Positions 19,437 to 28,165 of a DNA stretch of 64,000 bases are shown here, in pieces; the stretch's first letter is position 1, and every line of letters begins with the position of its first letter. Below the pieces are notes generated by a model that was not told the DNA's origin, made no database searches, and worked only from the letters and a program-made list of their open reading frames with translations. The DNA is from Sphingobacteriales bacterium 46-32 (GTDB lineage Bacteria; Bacteroidota; Bacteroidia; Chitinophagales; Chitinophagaceae). Location: assembly GCA_001898485.1 (NCBI GenBank), contig MKTY01000016.1:1-64000 (forward strand). The letters are read 5' to 3'. A program made the translations under genes and the position numbers.

Positions 19437-20015
19437 TTAGCGGGCCCACTGTGCGTGACGAATACGGGTAAGCGTCTTCAGGGATATGCCGAGGTAAGCT
19501 GCAATCATACGCAGCGGCAAACGAGCCAGCAAAGAGGGATTGGTCCGCACAAACTCTTCATACCGCTCTTCGGGAGTAGCTCCCAGCGCAGTTTGCAGAC
19601 GTTGGCGGCTGCTATAGATATTACGGGAAATAAGTTGTTCGGCATACTTTTTTAACGCGGGAAAATCTGCCAGCAGCCGGTCAAAATCGTTCTTGTGCCA
19701 GAGCAGCACCTCACTGTTCTCCACAGCAGAAATATAATACCGCGATGGTATCTGCTGATCATAACTTTCAGCATCGAGGGTCCAGTTCATTTCTGGTGAA
19801 AACTGCAGGATAGTTTCATTGCCTCCATCCGAAACACTATAGGTTCGTAACAATCCTTTTAGCACAAAGACCTTATGCCGGCAAATTTCGCCAGGCATCA
19901 GTAATTGCTCATTGCGGCGCAGCCGGCGGCCAATAGCCTTTGAACGGATCTGCTTGAGCATTTCCTCACCCATACCCGCTTCCTTAGCCAGGTATTGTTC
20001 GAATAAATCTGCCAT
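19437..20015 (-). CDS. Crp/Fnr family transcriptional regulator
   Basis: 192 residues. A cyclic-nucleotide-binding fold covers about 20-120 (RRNEQLLMPGEICRHKVFVLKGLLR, LQFSPEMNWT). The C-terminal HTH ends in MIAAYLGISLKTLTRIRHA. This short form, with a weak or unusual C-terminal HTH, is the common Bacteroidota Crp-like type whose ligand is generally unknown. It precedes the SDR gene by 72 bp in the same direction and probably controls it. Confidence 0.92.
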   Translation of the reverse strand: MADLFEQYLAKEAGMGEEMLKQIRSKAIGRRLRRNEQLLMPGEICRHKVFVLKGLLRTYSVSDGGNETILQFSPEMNWTLDAESYDQQIPSRYYISAVENSEVLLWHKNDFDRLLADFPALKKYAEQLISRNIYSSRQRLQTALGATPEERYEEFVRTNPSLLARLPLRMIAAYLGISLKTLTRIRHAQWAR

Positions 20016-20418
20016 TACCCGGCAAAGGTACTAAAGTATGCATCACCCCAAATGCGAGCGGTAGGTTTATGCCTGATCATCGATCCAGCTATGCCGGGTA
20101 ATCCTGACCGATGACCCGCCAGGTAATTGTTTCCTCATCCATGCCTGCTGCGATGCTGCTTCATTCACAACCCGGGCTCATGAGAGACACAGTCGTCTGA
20201 CCGGTTTAATCAACTCCCCGGTATACATTCCCTGTTATTGATAGGTGAAAAGCTCAACCCGTCTAACAATTGGACCATGGCTAAAGAAGAGGAAATATCT
20301 TTGCGCACCGGTCAGTTATCCGGAACAACCATCCACAGCTGATCATATTGTAAAACATTCACCGAAGCAACCCTGCCCCGGTGAAACATATCTTCATTAC
20401 AGAAACGCAGCCGCTGTT
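20016..20418. other. Intergenic, no gene seen
   Basis: About 400 bp between the minus-strand Crp/Fnr gene and the plus-strand membrane protein. An ORF extends upstream of the membrane protein start (from 20245), but its translation is unlike a membrane protein N-terminus. I see no RNA gene, repeat or terminator. Confidence 0.5.
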
Positions 20419-21078
20419 ATGCCTGTCAAAAAAATACACTTCGTCTCGGGAATTATTTTAGCCATTTTCATTCATGCCCATCTGTTTAATCATCTTGCCA
20501 GTATTGCAGGAGTAAACCGGCATCTTGAAATCATGAATAGATTAAGGACTTTTTACCGTCACCCACTTGTTGAAACAGTATTGTTGGCCGCAATTTGCTT
20601 TCAGATTGTAACCGGCCTGAAACTGGCCGGGACTAAAAGAAAAATGGCCGTCACATTTTTTGAAAAATTACAGGTATGGACGGGCCTCTATCTGAGTTTC
20701 TTCTTTATTATTCATTTAAGTGCAGTCCTGATTGGCCGCGGCTTACTGCATTTGGATACCAATTTCTATTTTGGTGCTGCAGGATTAAACAGTTTCCCCG
20801 CCAACCTGTTCTTTATTCCCTATTATGCGCTGGCGATACTCTCTTTTTATGGCCATATTGCAGCGGTACATCAAAAAAAAGTAAAGCGTTCCTGTTTCTA
20901 TCTCTCACCCAGGCATCAGTCATTCTTATTGCTGGCTTTCGGATTTTGCCTGGCGGTGCTCATTCTTTACGGATTCACCAACGGCTTTAAAGGTGTTAAA
21001 ATACCCGCTGACTATGAAGTACTGACTGGTAAACACTTGTTTTCAGCCGCATTCGGACACTGGAATGCCTCCGGGTGA
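20419..21078 (+). CDS. Multi-spanning membrane protein, possible cytochrome b-like fold
   Basis: 219 residues from the ATG at 20419; the extra upstream reading frame lacks membrane character. About five hydrophobic helices are visible, around 8-28, 48-66, 85-105, 125-150 and 170-192. Several histidines lie in or near helices (IHAHLFNH, FIIHLSAV, GHIAAVH), reminiscent of the diheme membrane subunits of succinate/fumarate reductases, but no partner flavoprotein is nearby. Assignment is only a resemblance. It has no close co-directional neighbour except the antitoxin gene 100 bp downstream. Confidence 0.6.
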   Translation: MPVKKIHFVSGIILAIFIHAHLFNHLASIAGVNRHLEIMNRLRTFYRHPLVETVLLAAICFQIVTGLKLAGTKRKMAVTFFEKLQVWTGLYLSFFFIIHLSAVLIGRGLLHLDTNFYFGAAGLNSFPANLFFIPYYALAILSFYGHIAAVHQKKVKRSCFYLSPRHQSFLLLAFGFCLAVLILYGFTNGFKGVKIPADYEVLTGKHLFSAAFGHWNASG

Positions 21079-21177
21079 AGCCTTCGTTATATGCCTGCCC
21101 TGAACGTATATACCTCAGATTTGGCGTAAATTAACAGTACCAATTTTGGTAATTTTAAATAACTATAAATTTGACTC

Positions 21178-21429
21178 ATGGGAAGAAACATATCGATATC
21201 ACTGGGGGAGCATTTTGAGAATTTTGTTGACAAAGGAGTCTCTTCTGGCCGTTTCAAAAACGCAAGCGAAGTGATCCGTGCAGGTCTTCGTCTTTTGGAA
21301 GAAGAAGAAAACAAAATTGCCTCCCTAAAGATTGCCATTGTAGAAGGCATTGACAGTCGCAGAGTCAAACAATTTGACCCCAAAAAACATCTTTCCAGTT
21401 TAAAAGCTGCAAAACGAAAAAATGCTTAG
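21178..21429 (+). CDS. parD: ParD-type antitoxin (type II toxin-antitoxin)
   Basis: 83 residues. A ribbon-helix-helix ParD/CC2985-type N-terminus: RNISISLGEHFENFV, SGRFKNASEVIRAGLRLLEEEE. The C-terminal half would bind ParE. In intact loci the toxin starts overlapping or a few bases after parD; here the ATG at 21422 overlaps the parD 3' end as expected, but the toxin reading frame is broken after 17 codons (see 21422-21627). It is therefore an orphan antitoxin that may still repress its promoter or neutralise a toxin from elsewhere. Confidence 0.93.
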   Translation: MGRNISISLGEHFENFVDKGVSSGRFKNASEVIRAGLRLLEEEENKIASLKIAIVEGIDSRRVKQFDPKKHLSSLKAAKRKNA

Positions 21430-21627
21430 TTATGTCCTGACCAACAAGGCACCTGAAGACTTATTCAGGATTTAGGACTATATCTTTGAAATTTGGTCAC
21501 AATATCAGTCGATTATCATCTTCATCACAGCTTAAATGCAGTTGCACTACTACGAAAATACAGGATCAGAATACTACACAGATGGATAGGATGCAACACA
21601 TTGTTCACTGTCTCACTTTTTAAAGTA
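21422..21627 (+). pseudogene. parE: Decayed ParE toxin
   Basis: From the ATG at 21422 the frame reads MLSYVLTNKAPEDLFRI then a stop at 21473; the next codons continue the ParE pattern (DYIFEIWSQYQ). Further on, in a shifted frame, RILH is recognisable near 21570, and QMDR appears a few bases on in a third frame, together resembling the C-terminal RILHxxMD motif of RelE/ParE toxins. At least one nonsense mutation and two frame changes are needed. The product should be inactive. The call rests on remembered ParE motifs, not on an alignment. Confidence 0.7.
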
Positions 21628-22611
21628 TTTTTCAATAAAGAACTTATCTGTTAAAAATCTATTCCGCCAGTCAGGGTTTAACTTATCCAGCAAAAGCCCC
21701 TCAGAAAAACCAATTGCATAAAAACAAACGCGTTTATCAACCTCCAGCTTTAGCTTGATAAGACTGCTTTTTTCTTTTAGCCAAAACTCCTCTTTGTATG
21801 CCGGAAATGAAATAAAATCATTCAATCCAGCCATCTCCTTTGATGGAGTATAGCTGTCTAATGCCTGCAAAAATTTATACTCGGTATATCTTGCAATACC
21901 CTCCTGCCAAATCTGAAATGAAAAATACCTGTAATCGGCTTCATTGAGAAGCTTTTTGAATTTATTGCGTTCGGCAAAATAAGCCCTGAAATCTTTTTTA
22001 AAGCTGCTTCCGTTGATGTGTAAAAGCGCTTTTTGTAATGCCCCTGTGTATTTTTTGTATTGATTAACAATAACCAAACTATCGTAAGGAAAGGCATAAT
22101 TTAATTGCCACATCCCGGTTTGGTCGCCACCAGATAGCCCAAGTTTGTCGACGCTTTGGAAATAATCAGGATAGCTGTACTCGTATTGATGAAAATGCTC
22201 ATGAAGTAAGGTTATTGTCCAGTCTGTTGATTTTTTACCCGTATTCTCTGGCGTGCCTACTACAATACAATTAACACCATTTACAGCTGGAAATGTAGCA
22301 AGATACCAGTTCGGAAATCGCCTTGCTCTGTAAAATATCCTGGTTTTTAAGAGACTGTCATTTTCAGAAAGTTTAAAATCGTCAGATGGATAAGGATGAT
22401 TAATCAGAAATTCCACACTATCTGTGACCAGCAAAACAACAAATGGAATGTCATTAATCCCTTTCCAGATAGGGTCGCCAAACTGATTTGAAATAGTAAT
22501 CGCTTCCCTTATTCTGATTTTATCTTCATAGCGCATACGGGGATTTTGCTGCCCGAAAGAAACAGCCAATACCCCCAGGAATGCCAAAATCAAGAATGCT
22601 GGTTTTTTCAT
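21613..22611 (-). CDS. Predicted secreted zincin metallopeptidase-like protein
   Basis: 332 residues from the ATG at 22611, chosen because a clean signal peptide (MKKPAFLILAFLGVLAVSFGQ) begins there. The zinc-binding HExxH motif is H137-EHF-H141, and a plausible third ligand lies in WQEGIARYTEY (E237 or E244), giving a gluzincin-like arrangement. No named family is recognised. It is probably periplasmic or extracellular. It is the last gene of a seven-gene minus-strand cluster, with a barrel-like protein gene 48 bp upstream, and its 3' end touches the parE remnant. Confidence 0.7.
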   Translation of the reverse strand: MKKPAFLILAFLGVLAVSFGQQNPRMRYEDKIRIREAITISNQFGDPIWKGINDIPFVVLLVTDSVEFLINHPYPSDDFKLSENDSLLKTRIFYRARRFPNWYLATFPAVNGVNCIVVGTPENTGKKSTDWTITLLHEHFHQYEYSYPDYFQSVDKLGLSGGDQTGMWQLNYAFPYDSLVIVNQYKKYTGALQKALLHINGSSFKKDFRAYFAERNKFKKLLNEADYRYFSFQIWQEGIARYTEYKFLQALDSYTPSKEMAGLNDFISFPAYKEEFWLKEKSSLIKLKLEVDKRVCFYAIGFSEGLLLDKLNPDWRNRFLTDKFFIEKYFKK

Positions 22612-22659
22612 AATTCGAAAGTCATGCTTTTGGTAGTATACAACTGTACTCAGCACGTT

Positions 22660-23343
22660 CTAAAATCTAAAATTTACACCAAATTGTCCATAAAAGGGAA
22701 GTAGTGGCTGAGATTTAAAATCCTGCTGCAAAATTCGTCCGGCTCTAAAAGTAATAGCTGTTTTTTTCATGGAATAGCCTCCCTGCAGCCCATAATAAAA
22801 ATTGCCCCCCGTAGCAGGTACATACCAGCCGTCCTGTACATTGTCATAAATATTTTTCCTGAACCACTCACTATGCTTAAAGTTTGTAACGATGGCTTTA
22901 TCAAAACCTGCTTCAGCACCTGCAAACCATTTTTTCTTATAATAACCAAATGTTGCGGCCAGATCGCTTCCAAAATTGAAAATTCTTGCCGACTGATTGT
23001 GATAACGCCTGGATATACCCTGAATGCGTGCAGATAATTGAAAATGGTTGAACGCAGCAATCCGGATTTGAGCCCCCAGTCTTATCTTAAAATCATCTGC
23101 CAGCTTGCTTCCCGCCGGCATCGAGTATTCGCCCCCTACCCATAAAGGAAATTTTTTAACGGGTATTAGCCGATGATAACCTACCCCGGCCGTTATGCCA
23201 TATTCTGCACCCGCATTGGCATGCAGGAGATGCTTATTTTGTGCAGAAACGTTTTCCCAGTTTATAACCTGTGCGTATATTTTATGCTGAAAAACTAAAA
23301 AAACAGTACTTATTATAATTGATTTAAAAATAATCGTCTTCAT
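22660..23343 (-). CDS. Putative outer-membrane beta-barrel protein
   Basis: 227 residues. Signal peptide 1-24 (ending IYAQ), alternating aromatic beta-strands and a terminal Phe (FGVNFRF), the usual outer-membrane insertion signature. Repeated glycine-rich turns (GAEYGITAGVGYH, FYYGLQGGYS) suggest an 8- to 10-strand barrel. There is no functional family. It lies 8 bp downstream of the alpha/beta hydrolase lipoprotein gene and 48 bp upstream of the zincin gene, so it is operonic. Confidence 0.72.
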   Translation of the reverse strand: MKTIIFKSIIISTVFLVFQHKIYAQVINWENVSAQNKHLLHANAGAEYGITAGVGYHRLIPVKKFPLWVGGEYSMPAGSKLADDFKIRLGAQIRIAAFNHFQLSARIQGISRRYHNQSARIFNFGSDLAATFGYYKKKWFAGAEAGFDKAIVTNFKHSEWFRKNIYDNVQDGWYVPATGGNFYYGLQGGYSMKKTAITFRAGRILQQDFKSQPLLPFYGQFGVNFRF

Positions 23344-23351
23344 GGGTACTT

Positions 23352-24386
23352 TTATAAAGATTGTATGTAAGAAATAATTTTAGGTTCCATTGTTTGTGTC
23401 CAGAAATTTATCTGATCCACCATTCCGGAATGCCCCACGCCCTGCGCTTTAAAGACTTCTTTATTTGGATAGGCCGATGAAATTTTTACGGCCCAGCTGT
23501 CAGGGTATGCCTTGTTATTACTGCTATAGACAAATAATACTTTTTTTGAGAACTGATTGATCCCTGCCGAAAAATCAGGTTCAAGGTCCTGCCCTACTTC
23601 AAATGATGCAATATTGACTATTGCACCGCTCCGGGATGAAACATAAGGTGGTGCATTATTACCCAAGTCGGATCCCGCATCGCCAACCATTTTGTTTACA
23701 GAACCCATCAGGCCCGCTTTATAGTCCAATATTTCGTGCTGGTCTTCTTTGCCTGTTATAAACTGATCGATATATGTGAAATCATTTAAAGCTTCACTCC
23801 ACAATTTGAATGACCTTGATTCAGAAACGTAATCAGTTATGTCATCCCATTTTAAACCTCCCGGCTCGGCTACAATTAAGCCATCTACTGCATGGGGATA
23901 TTTACCTGCATACCCGGTTGCCAGTATAGCTCCCCAGGACTGCCCCAACAGAATGACTTTTTGCGAACTGGTCGTTTTATAATGTGCGATCACTTCTTTC
24001 AACTCATCATAAAATATCTTATTAATGGCATCAGTCCCCTGCGATTTATACCAGTTTTTGGGGAACCGTTGCGAAAGTCCGGAACCTCGCTGATCGTAAA
24101 AAACAACCCGATACCCTTTTGTTGCAAGTGTTTTACAATTAAGCATATACCGGTAATCGGATCCGGGGCCGCCATGAATACAAATAACCAGGTCACCATT
24201 TACCGGCCCGAAGGCTTCTGAATGCAGCTTTGCACCATTCACGGTTATTGCCGGAAGTGTAGCATCTTCCATAACTGTTTTTGGAACCAGGTTTCCGGCT
24301 TCACTGATATCCCTTTCCCTGCTGCAGGATAAACAGGACACTGAGAAAATCAGAACGGATAAATAAATGCTAAATGAACTTTTCAT
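23352..24386 (-). CDS. Alpha/beta hydrolase lipoprotein, proline iminopeptidase-like
   Basis: 344 residues. The lipobox SVSCLSC near residues 15-21 suggests a lipoprotein. The hydrolase core has HGGPGSDYRYM (oxyanion hole), FYDQRGSGLS, nucleophile elbow GQSWGA, and a C-terminal His in GVGHSGM, all typical of prolyl aminopeptidase/S33 enzymes. Export argues for peptide or ester hydrolysis outside the cytoplasm. It is embedded in the minus-strand cluster between a small lipoprotein and a barrel protein. Confidence 0.88.
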   Translation of the reverse strand: MKSSFSIYLSVLIFSVSCLSCSRERDISEAGNLVPKTVMEDATLPAITVNGAKLHSEAFGPVNGDLVICIHGGPGSDYRYMLNCKTLATKGYRVVFYDQRGSGLSQRFPKNWYKSQGTDAINKIFYDELKEVIAHYKTTSSQKVILLGQSWGAILATGYAGKYPHAVDGLIVAEPGGLKWDDITDYVSESRSFKLWSEALNDFTYIDQFITGKEDQHEILDYKAGLMGSVNKMVGDAGSDLGNNAPPYVSSRSGAIVNIASFEVGQDLEPDFSAGINQFSKKVLFVYSSNNKAYPDSWAVKISSAYPNKEVFKAQGVGHSGMVDQINFWTQTMEPKIISYIQSL

Positions 24387-24425
24387 GCTATATACTTTTT
24401 ATTATATGGTTAATCCCAACCTGTT

Positions 24426-24803
24426 CTATTGAAAAGTATATGACATGGCAGCGTTGGATACGGTATATACCTGCGACTTCACCACCTGATTATCGACTAG
24501 TATTTCCAGCTTTACAGTCTGCGCAGGATTGACAAAATATCCCAGGGTTATAATATCGTATTTATCCACAGTCTTTGTAATAGTTTTCGTAAATGGTAAT
24601 GCCGGGTTATCAACACTCGACAGTCCGCCTGTTTCGTTATCATACGTTATAGATACAAGCTTATTAGTCGTCGTACTACTAACCCTGTACGTGATATTAA
24701 CCTGCTTAGGGTAAGACTCATTGGTATCCGAATCCGATCTGCTGCAAGAGGCGAAAAACAATAACAATAGCCCAATAAAAAGAGATGCTTTAACTGATTT
24801 CAT
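24426..24803 (-). CDS. Small lipoprotein of unknown function
   Basis: 125 residues with a clear lipobox (FFASCSRSDSD). The mature ~100 residues look like a single Ig/MmpS-like beta-sandwich (VNITYRVSSTTTNKLVSITYDN, KLEILVDNQVVKSQVYTV). No family is certain. It is 39 bp upstream of the hydrolase lipoprotein gene in the same direction, so it is probably in the same operon. Confidence 0.75.
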   Translation of the reverse strand: MKSVKASLFIGLLLLFFASCSRSDSDTNESYPKQVNITYRVSSTTTNKLVSITYDNETGGLSSVDNPALPFTKTITKTVDKYDIITLGYFVNPAQTVKLEILVDNQVVKSQVYTVSNAAMSYTFQ

Positions 24804-24889
24804 TTTTTGGTGTTTAAAGATTACATATAAAAAACATTACCTGTTAACTCATTTACAAACCGCTGTATTTATTCATGCCCGGCTAACAT

Positions 24890-25309
24890 TTACATGCGAG
24901 GCCAGTGCCAGGCTTTCCATACAATAATTGCGGTAAGTATGCTTTCTAAAAAAGCCAGCATCACATAAAATATTCTCCACTCACTAAGAGATGAAGCGCC
25001 TACCAATAAAGTGAACAAGGTCAGGAATGCAGCAATTGAAATATTTAAGATCCTGTTCCATTTTGGCTTCATCATCAGCGAAAGGAAAATCATGAGCGAT
25101 GGAAGTGTCAAAATAATAGTAGCAGAAAGCAGTTTGTAAGGAGTATTCAGCAGGTTTTGCCCGTTTAGCAGTCCCTGTGTTTTTCCGGGAACATACAACT
25201 CAAAATAGTCGCCATAGATGTAAAGAAACATCACGGAGGCCCAAAGCCCCGAAAGCACCAGTTTTACATTGATTTTATAATCTTCGTATCGCATTTCTTT
25301 ATACTTCAT
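24890..25309 (-). CDS. DUF6326-like four-helix membrane protein
   Basis: 139 residues. Four hydrophobic segments are visible (about 13-33, 57-79, 86-104, 112-131), with LSGLWASVMFLYIYGDYFELYVPG near the N-terminus typical of this small Bacteroidota/Actinobacteria family. Either ATG 25309 or ATG 25294 could be the start; the first overlaps the DUF4386 stop by 11 bp, implying translational coupling. Function unknown. Confidence 0.8.
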   Translation of the reverse strand: MKYKEMRYEDYKINVKLVLSGLWASVMFLYIYGDYFELYVPGKTQGLLNGQNLLNTPYKLLSATIILTLPSLMIFLSLMMKPKWNRILNISIAAFLTLFTLLVGASSLSEWRIFYVMLAFLESILTAIIVWKAWHWPRM

Positions 25310-25994
25310 TTCTTTTTATTTTAAAACCAATAATCAGCAGCCAAAGACATATTCCTATTTCTGCAACTGCCGGAAACATACGGGCATATTTCCCCACTCC
25401 TGATTTTGAGTAATTTTCGACTAACGTATTTCCGGTAAAATTTACCAGGTAGCCAATACAGCCTAACATCAATAAAATGCCAAAAAGTTTCGGTATAAAT
25501 CCTGATCGGTAAACCAGCAACCCAAACGGAAAAAGCCAAAGACCCCAAAATACGGTTGCCAGCAAAATCCCGTCGTTGTACTGATGGAGAGAAAACATTA
25601 ACCGGTTTTGTAAATCCCCGGTAGATACTCCCTGCAGAAAGGGTTCTTTAGCCGTGAGTGTCAATGCTGCATATTTATGCTGTAAATTGATGAACGATAA
25701 AGGCACACTTACTAATGCCAGTATCACCATTGCCCTTGCATGCGATTCATTGACAGTTCTCAAAAGCCGGTACAAAACAAGTGGCAAAAAAGCAAATGCC
25801 ACATAACAGACAATGCTGCTGTAAATCCCCCACCTGAATAAGGAAGAACCCGCTGCGATGTTATTGAATGTTGCACCGCTATCGCCCCAGTCAATAAGCT
25901 TTTGCGGTACATAGGCCAGGCTAAACATACCTGTGATTACTACAACCAGGTACACGAGCCCGGCAATCCTCGCTGTATTTTTATTTGTTTTCAT
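25299..25994 (-). CDS. DUF4386 family membrane protein
   Basis: 231 residues from ATG 25994 (an upstream in-frame ATG at 26021 would add nine residues). The N-terminus NKNTARIAGLVYLVVVITGMFSLAYVP is the hallmark of DUF4386. Six hydrophobic helices are visible. The gene lies between a hydrolase (37 bp upstream) and the overlapping DUF6326-like gene. The family is often found near LytTR regulators or AraC proteins in Bacteroidota; its biochemical role is unknown. Confidence 0.9.
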   Translation of the reverse strand: MKTNKNTARIAGLVYLVVVITGMFSLAYVPQKLIDWGDSGATFNNIAAGSSLFRWGIYSSIVCYVAFAFLPLVLYRLLRTVNESHARAMVILALVSVPLSFINLQHKYAALTLTAKEPFLQGVSTGDLQNRLMFSLHQYNDGILLATVFWGLWLFPFGLLVYRSGFIPKLFGILLMLGCIGYLVNFTGNTLVENYSKSGVGKYARMFPAVAEIGICLWLLIIGFKIKRNEV

Positions 25995-26031
25995 ATTTCT
26001 TTGAATGAACGAGGCATTCATGAATTATTTC

Positions 26032-26871
26032 CTAATTATTGGCTTCTTCTAATAAAATAGTCCAAATCGTGTCCTTAAACTTTTCAGTAAACGGTGAAAA
26101 ATGGCCAATTTTCACCGTCTTAAAACTTGCAGGAAAAAAGTGCAGTCGTTTTACAGGTGCACCCGAAAATCTTTCGGTCATCCATTCAACAGATTTTTTG
26201 GGGGCAAAAAAATCATCCTCTATACTTATGGAGGTGAGTTCGCATTTTATGCTGTCGAAATAGAGGTCATCAGAAGATATGCCGTCAAATAAATAATTAC
26301 TGCTTCTGCACCATTTAGCCCATTCTTCTGCAATATTTTTGGGTAAATTTTCCATTCTGCTGAACTTTTTGGAAGGGAAAAAACCAAACCCCTTTGTGAG
26401 TACAGGAATCAGCAAGTACCAATATACCCACACTCTTAACCGGTTTACACCTTTCCAGAATTTCCAGTAACCCGATTGTGCAGCTACCAGCACTATTTTA
26501 TCTGCCTTCAACGATGATGGTGCCAACCCGATTAACTGACCGCCAATGCTATGACCCAAAAGAATTAGTTTATGACCGGGAAAAGTCTCAATAGCATATT
26601 TAATAACGGCCTCCAGATCCCTGTTTCCCCAACTCAATAAGCGGCACTTCTCATCCCTGATATTTCCCTGCAAAGATTTTCCGATACCTGTATAATCAAA
26701 TGTGATTGTTGAAATACCCTTATCCTGAAAGAACTCCGCAATCTTTCTATAAAAGGATTGCAACACTCCCGTTGCGGATACGATAATCAATACCTTATCG
26801 GAGCCTGTAGCCGTATATAAATTACATCCGATGGTATGATCCTTATCTGTATTGATTTGAACTAATTGCAT
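26032..26871 (-). CDS. Alpha/beta hydrolase (serine aminopeptidase S33-like)
   Basis: 279 residues from the ATG at 26871; the frame stays open upstream to 27000 but that part is not hydrolase-like. Features: LIIVSATGVLQSFYRKIAEFF, FDYTGIGKS, nucleophile elbow LLGHSIGGQ, and a late HFSPF His. There is no signal peptide. It is the first gene of the seven-gene minus-strand cluster and is divergent (250 bp) from the LytS/LytTR pair at 27122, which is therefore a candidate regulator. Confidence 0.88.
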   Translation of the reverse strand: MQLVQINTDKDHTIGCNLYTATGSDKVLIIVSATGVLQSFYRKIAEFFQDKGISTITFDYTGIGKSLQGNIRDEKCRLLSWGNRDLEAVIKYAIETFPGHKLILLGHSIGGQLIGLAPSSLKADKIVLVAAQSGYWKFWKGVNRLRVWVYWYLLIPVLTKGFGFFPSKKFSRMENLPKNIAEEWAKWCRSSNYLFDGISSDDLYFDSIKCELTSISIEDDFFAPKKSVEWMTERFSGAPVKRLHFFPASFKTVKIGHFSPFTEKFKDTIWTILLEEANN

Positions 26872-27121
26872 TGAAGAATCGTAATTAGGATGCAATTTTG
26901 AGTAAATAATAACTCCAAAAAAGGCTGCGTCTATGGAAAACGGGTTTTTGTAAACAGAAGTGCAAAATTCCTCAACAAGGAAAACCGGTGCTGAGCACAA
27001 CTAATTATATCCGGATTCTGCTGGTTTATGAAATCATGCAGTTTATTGACACCAACCGCTTTTCGTTCGCTTTTTAAGTAAATAAGAAAGTTTTGGGTAC
27101 TTTTAATACACAAATACAGGG

Positions 27122-28165
27122 ATGAAAAAGGAATTGGATAAAGGACTAATCAGGTTTTACTTATATACAGGTCTGGCTTTTTTATTATTGTATTCTTTCG
27201 GCGAATTTTTCGAATACCGGGAAACTATTTTTCCCAGAATTGTCAATAGCATTTTCCTGGTCAGCTATCTCACTGTACTTAACTACATTTTTTTTGAGGA
27301 AATTTTACAGTTATTCAAATGGCGATCAAAAAATAATCCGCGGGCCTTTTTCTTTCTTTTTCTTGCTATCCTCTTTTACACATTTGGATTATATGGCTGG
27401 CGCCAGCTTTGGATACAACTGGGTGCTTATACCAATTTCACACCCGATCTGTCGTTACTAAAAGGCGTGGCAGTTCATTCGCAATTCAGCCTTGCAGGTA
27501 TTCTTTTCTTTGCAATCGTGCGGAATATCTACAACAATATCCGGCTCAGGGAGAAAAATCATCAACTGAGAATAGAAAAGAAAGAAGCCGAGCTCAACTA
27601 TTTAAAATCTCAAACCAATCCGCATTTTCTATTTAATACGTTAAACAATATTTACTCACTGGCAAGGGATAAAAGCGATCTCGCACCAGAGTCAATTTTA
27701 CGCTTATCCAAAATATTGCGTTTTATGCTGTACGAAACCGGGGGGCATTCTATTGCCATTGATGATGAACTGAAGATAATTACTGATTATATAGCGCTTG
27801 AAAAACTCCGGTATGACGATTCCCTGCTTATCAAACTCAATACCGATATTGAAAATCCGAAACAACCTTTACCACCTTTGCTGCTTATTCCATTAGTAGA
27901 AAATGCCTTCAAACATGGCGTTTCAGAAACAAGAAACCGGCCTTTTGTAGATATTAATCTTTCGGTAAAGCAACAGCAATTGTCATTTACGGTCAAAAAC
28001 TCAATGGAAGAAACCAGCATTGTCCAGGAAGTGAAAGAAAATATAGGACTTTCTAACCTGCGTAAGCAGTTAGCACTACTTTACAAGGAGTATGATTTAA
28101 CCGTAGGACAGCAAAACGATGTTTTTACATCTGCATTAAGCATCAATTTATCCAGCAATGTCTAA
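27122..28165 (+). CDS. LytS-type sensor histidine kinase
   Basis: 347 residues. Four membrane segments lie in about 12-140, then a coiled linker (REKNHQLRIEKKEAELNYLKS). The His_kinase domain has SQTNPHFLFNTLNNIYSL with the phospho-acceptor His, and an ATPase domain with N box LIPLVENAFKHGVSE; the G boxes are reduced (ENIGLSNLRKQL). It is co-transcribed with the response regulator, which starts inside its last codons (8-bp overlap). The signal is unknown. The divergent hydrolase/DUF4386 cluster is the likely target. Confidence 0.93.
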   Translation: MKKELDKGLIRFYLYTGLAFLLLYSFGEFFEYRETIFPRIVNSIFLVSYLTVLNYIFFEEILQLFKWRSKNNPRAFFFLFLAILFYTFGLYGWRQLWIQLGAYTNFTPDLSLLKGVAVHSQFSLAGILFFAIVRNIYNNIRLREKNHQLRIEKKEAELNYLKSQTNPHFLFNTLNNIYSLARDKSDLAPESILRLSKILRFMLYETGGHSIAIDDELKIITDYIALEKLRYDDSLLIKLNTDIENPKQPLPPLLLIPLVENAFKHGVSETRNRPFVDINLSVKQQQLSFTVKNSMEETSIVQEVKENIGLSNLRKQLALLYKEYDLTVGQQNDVFTSALSINLSSNV

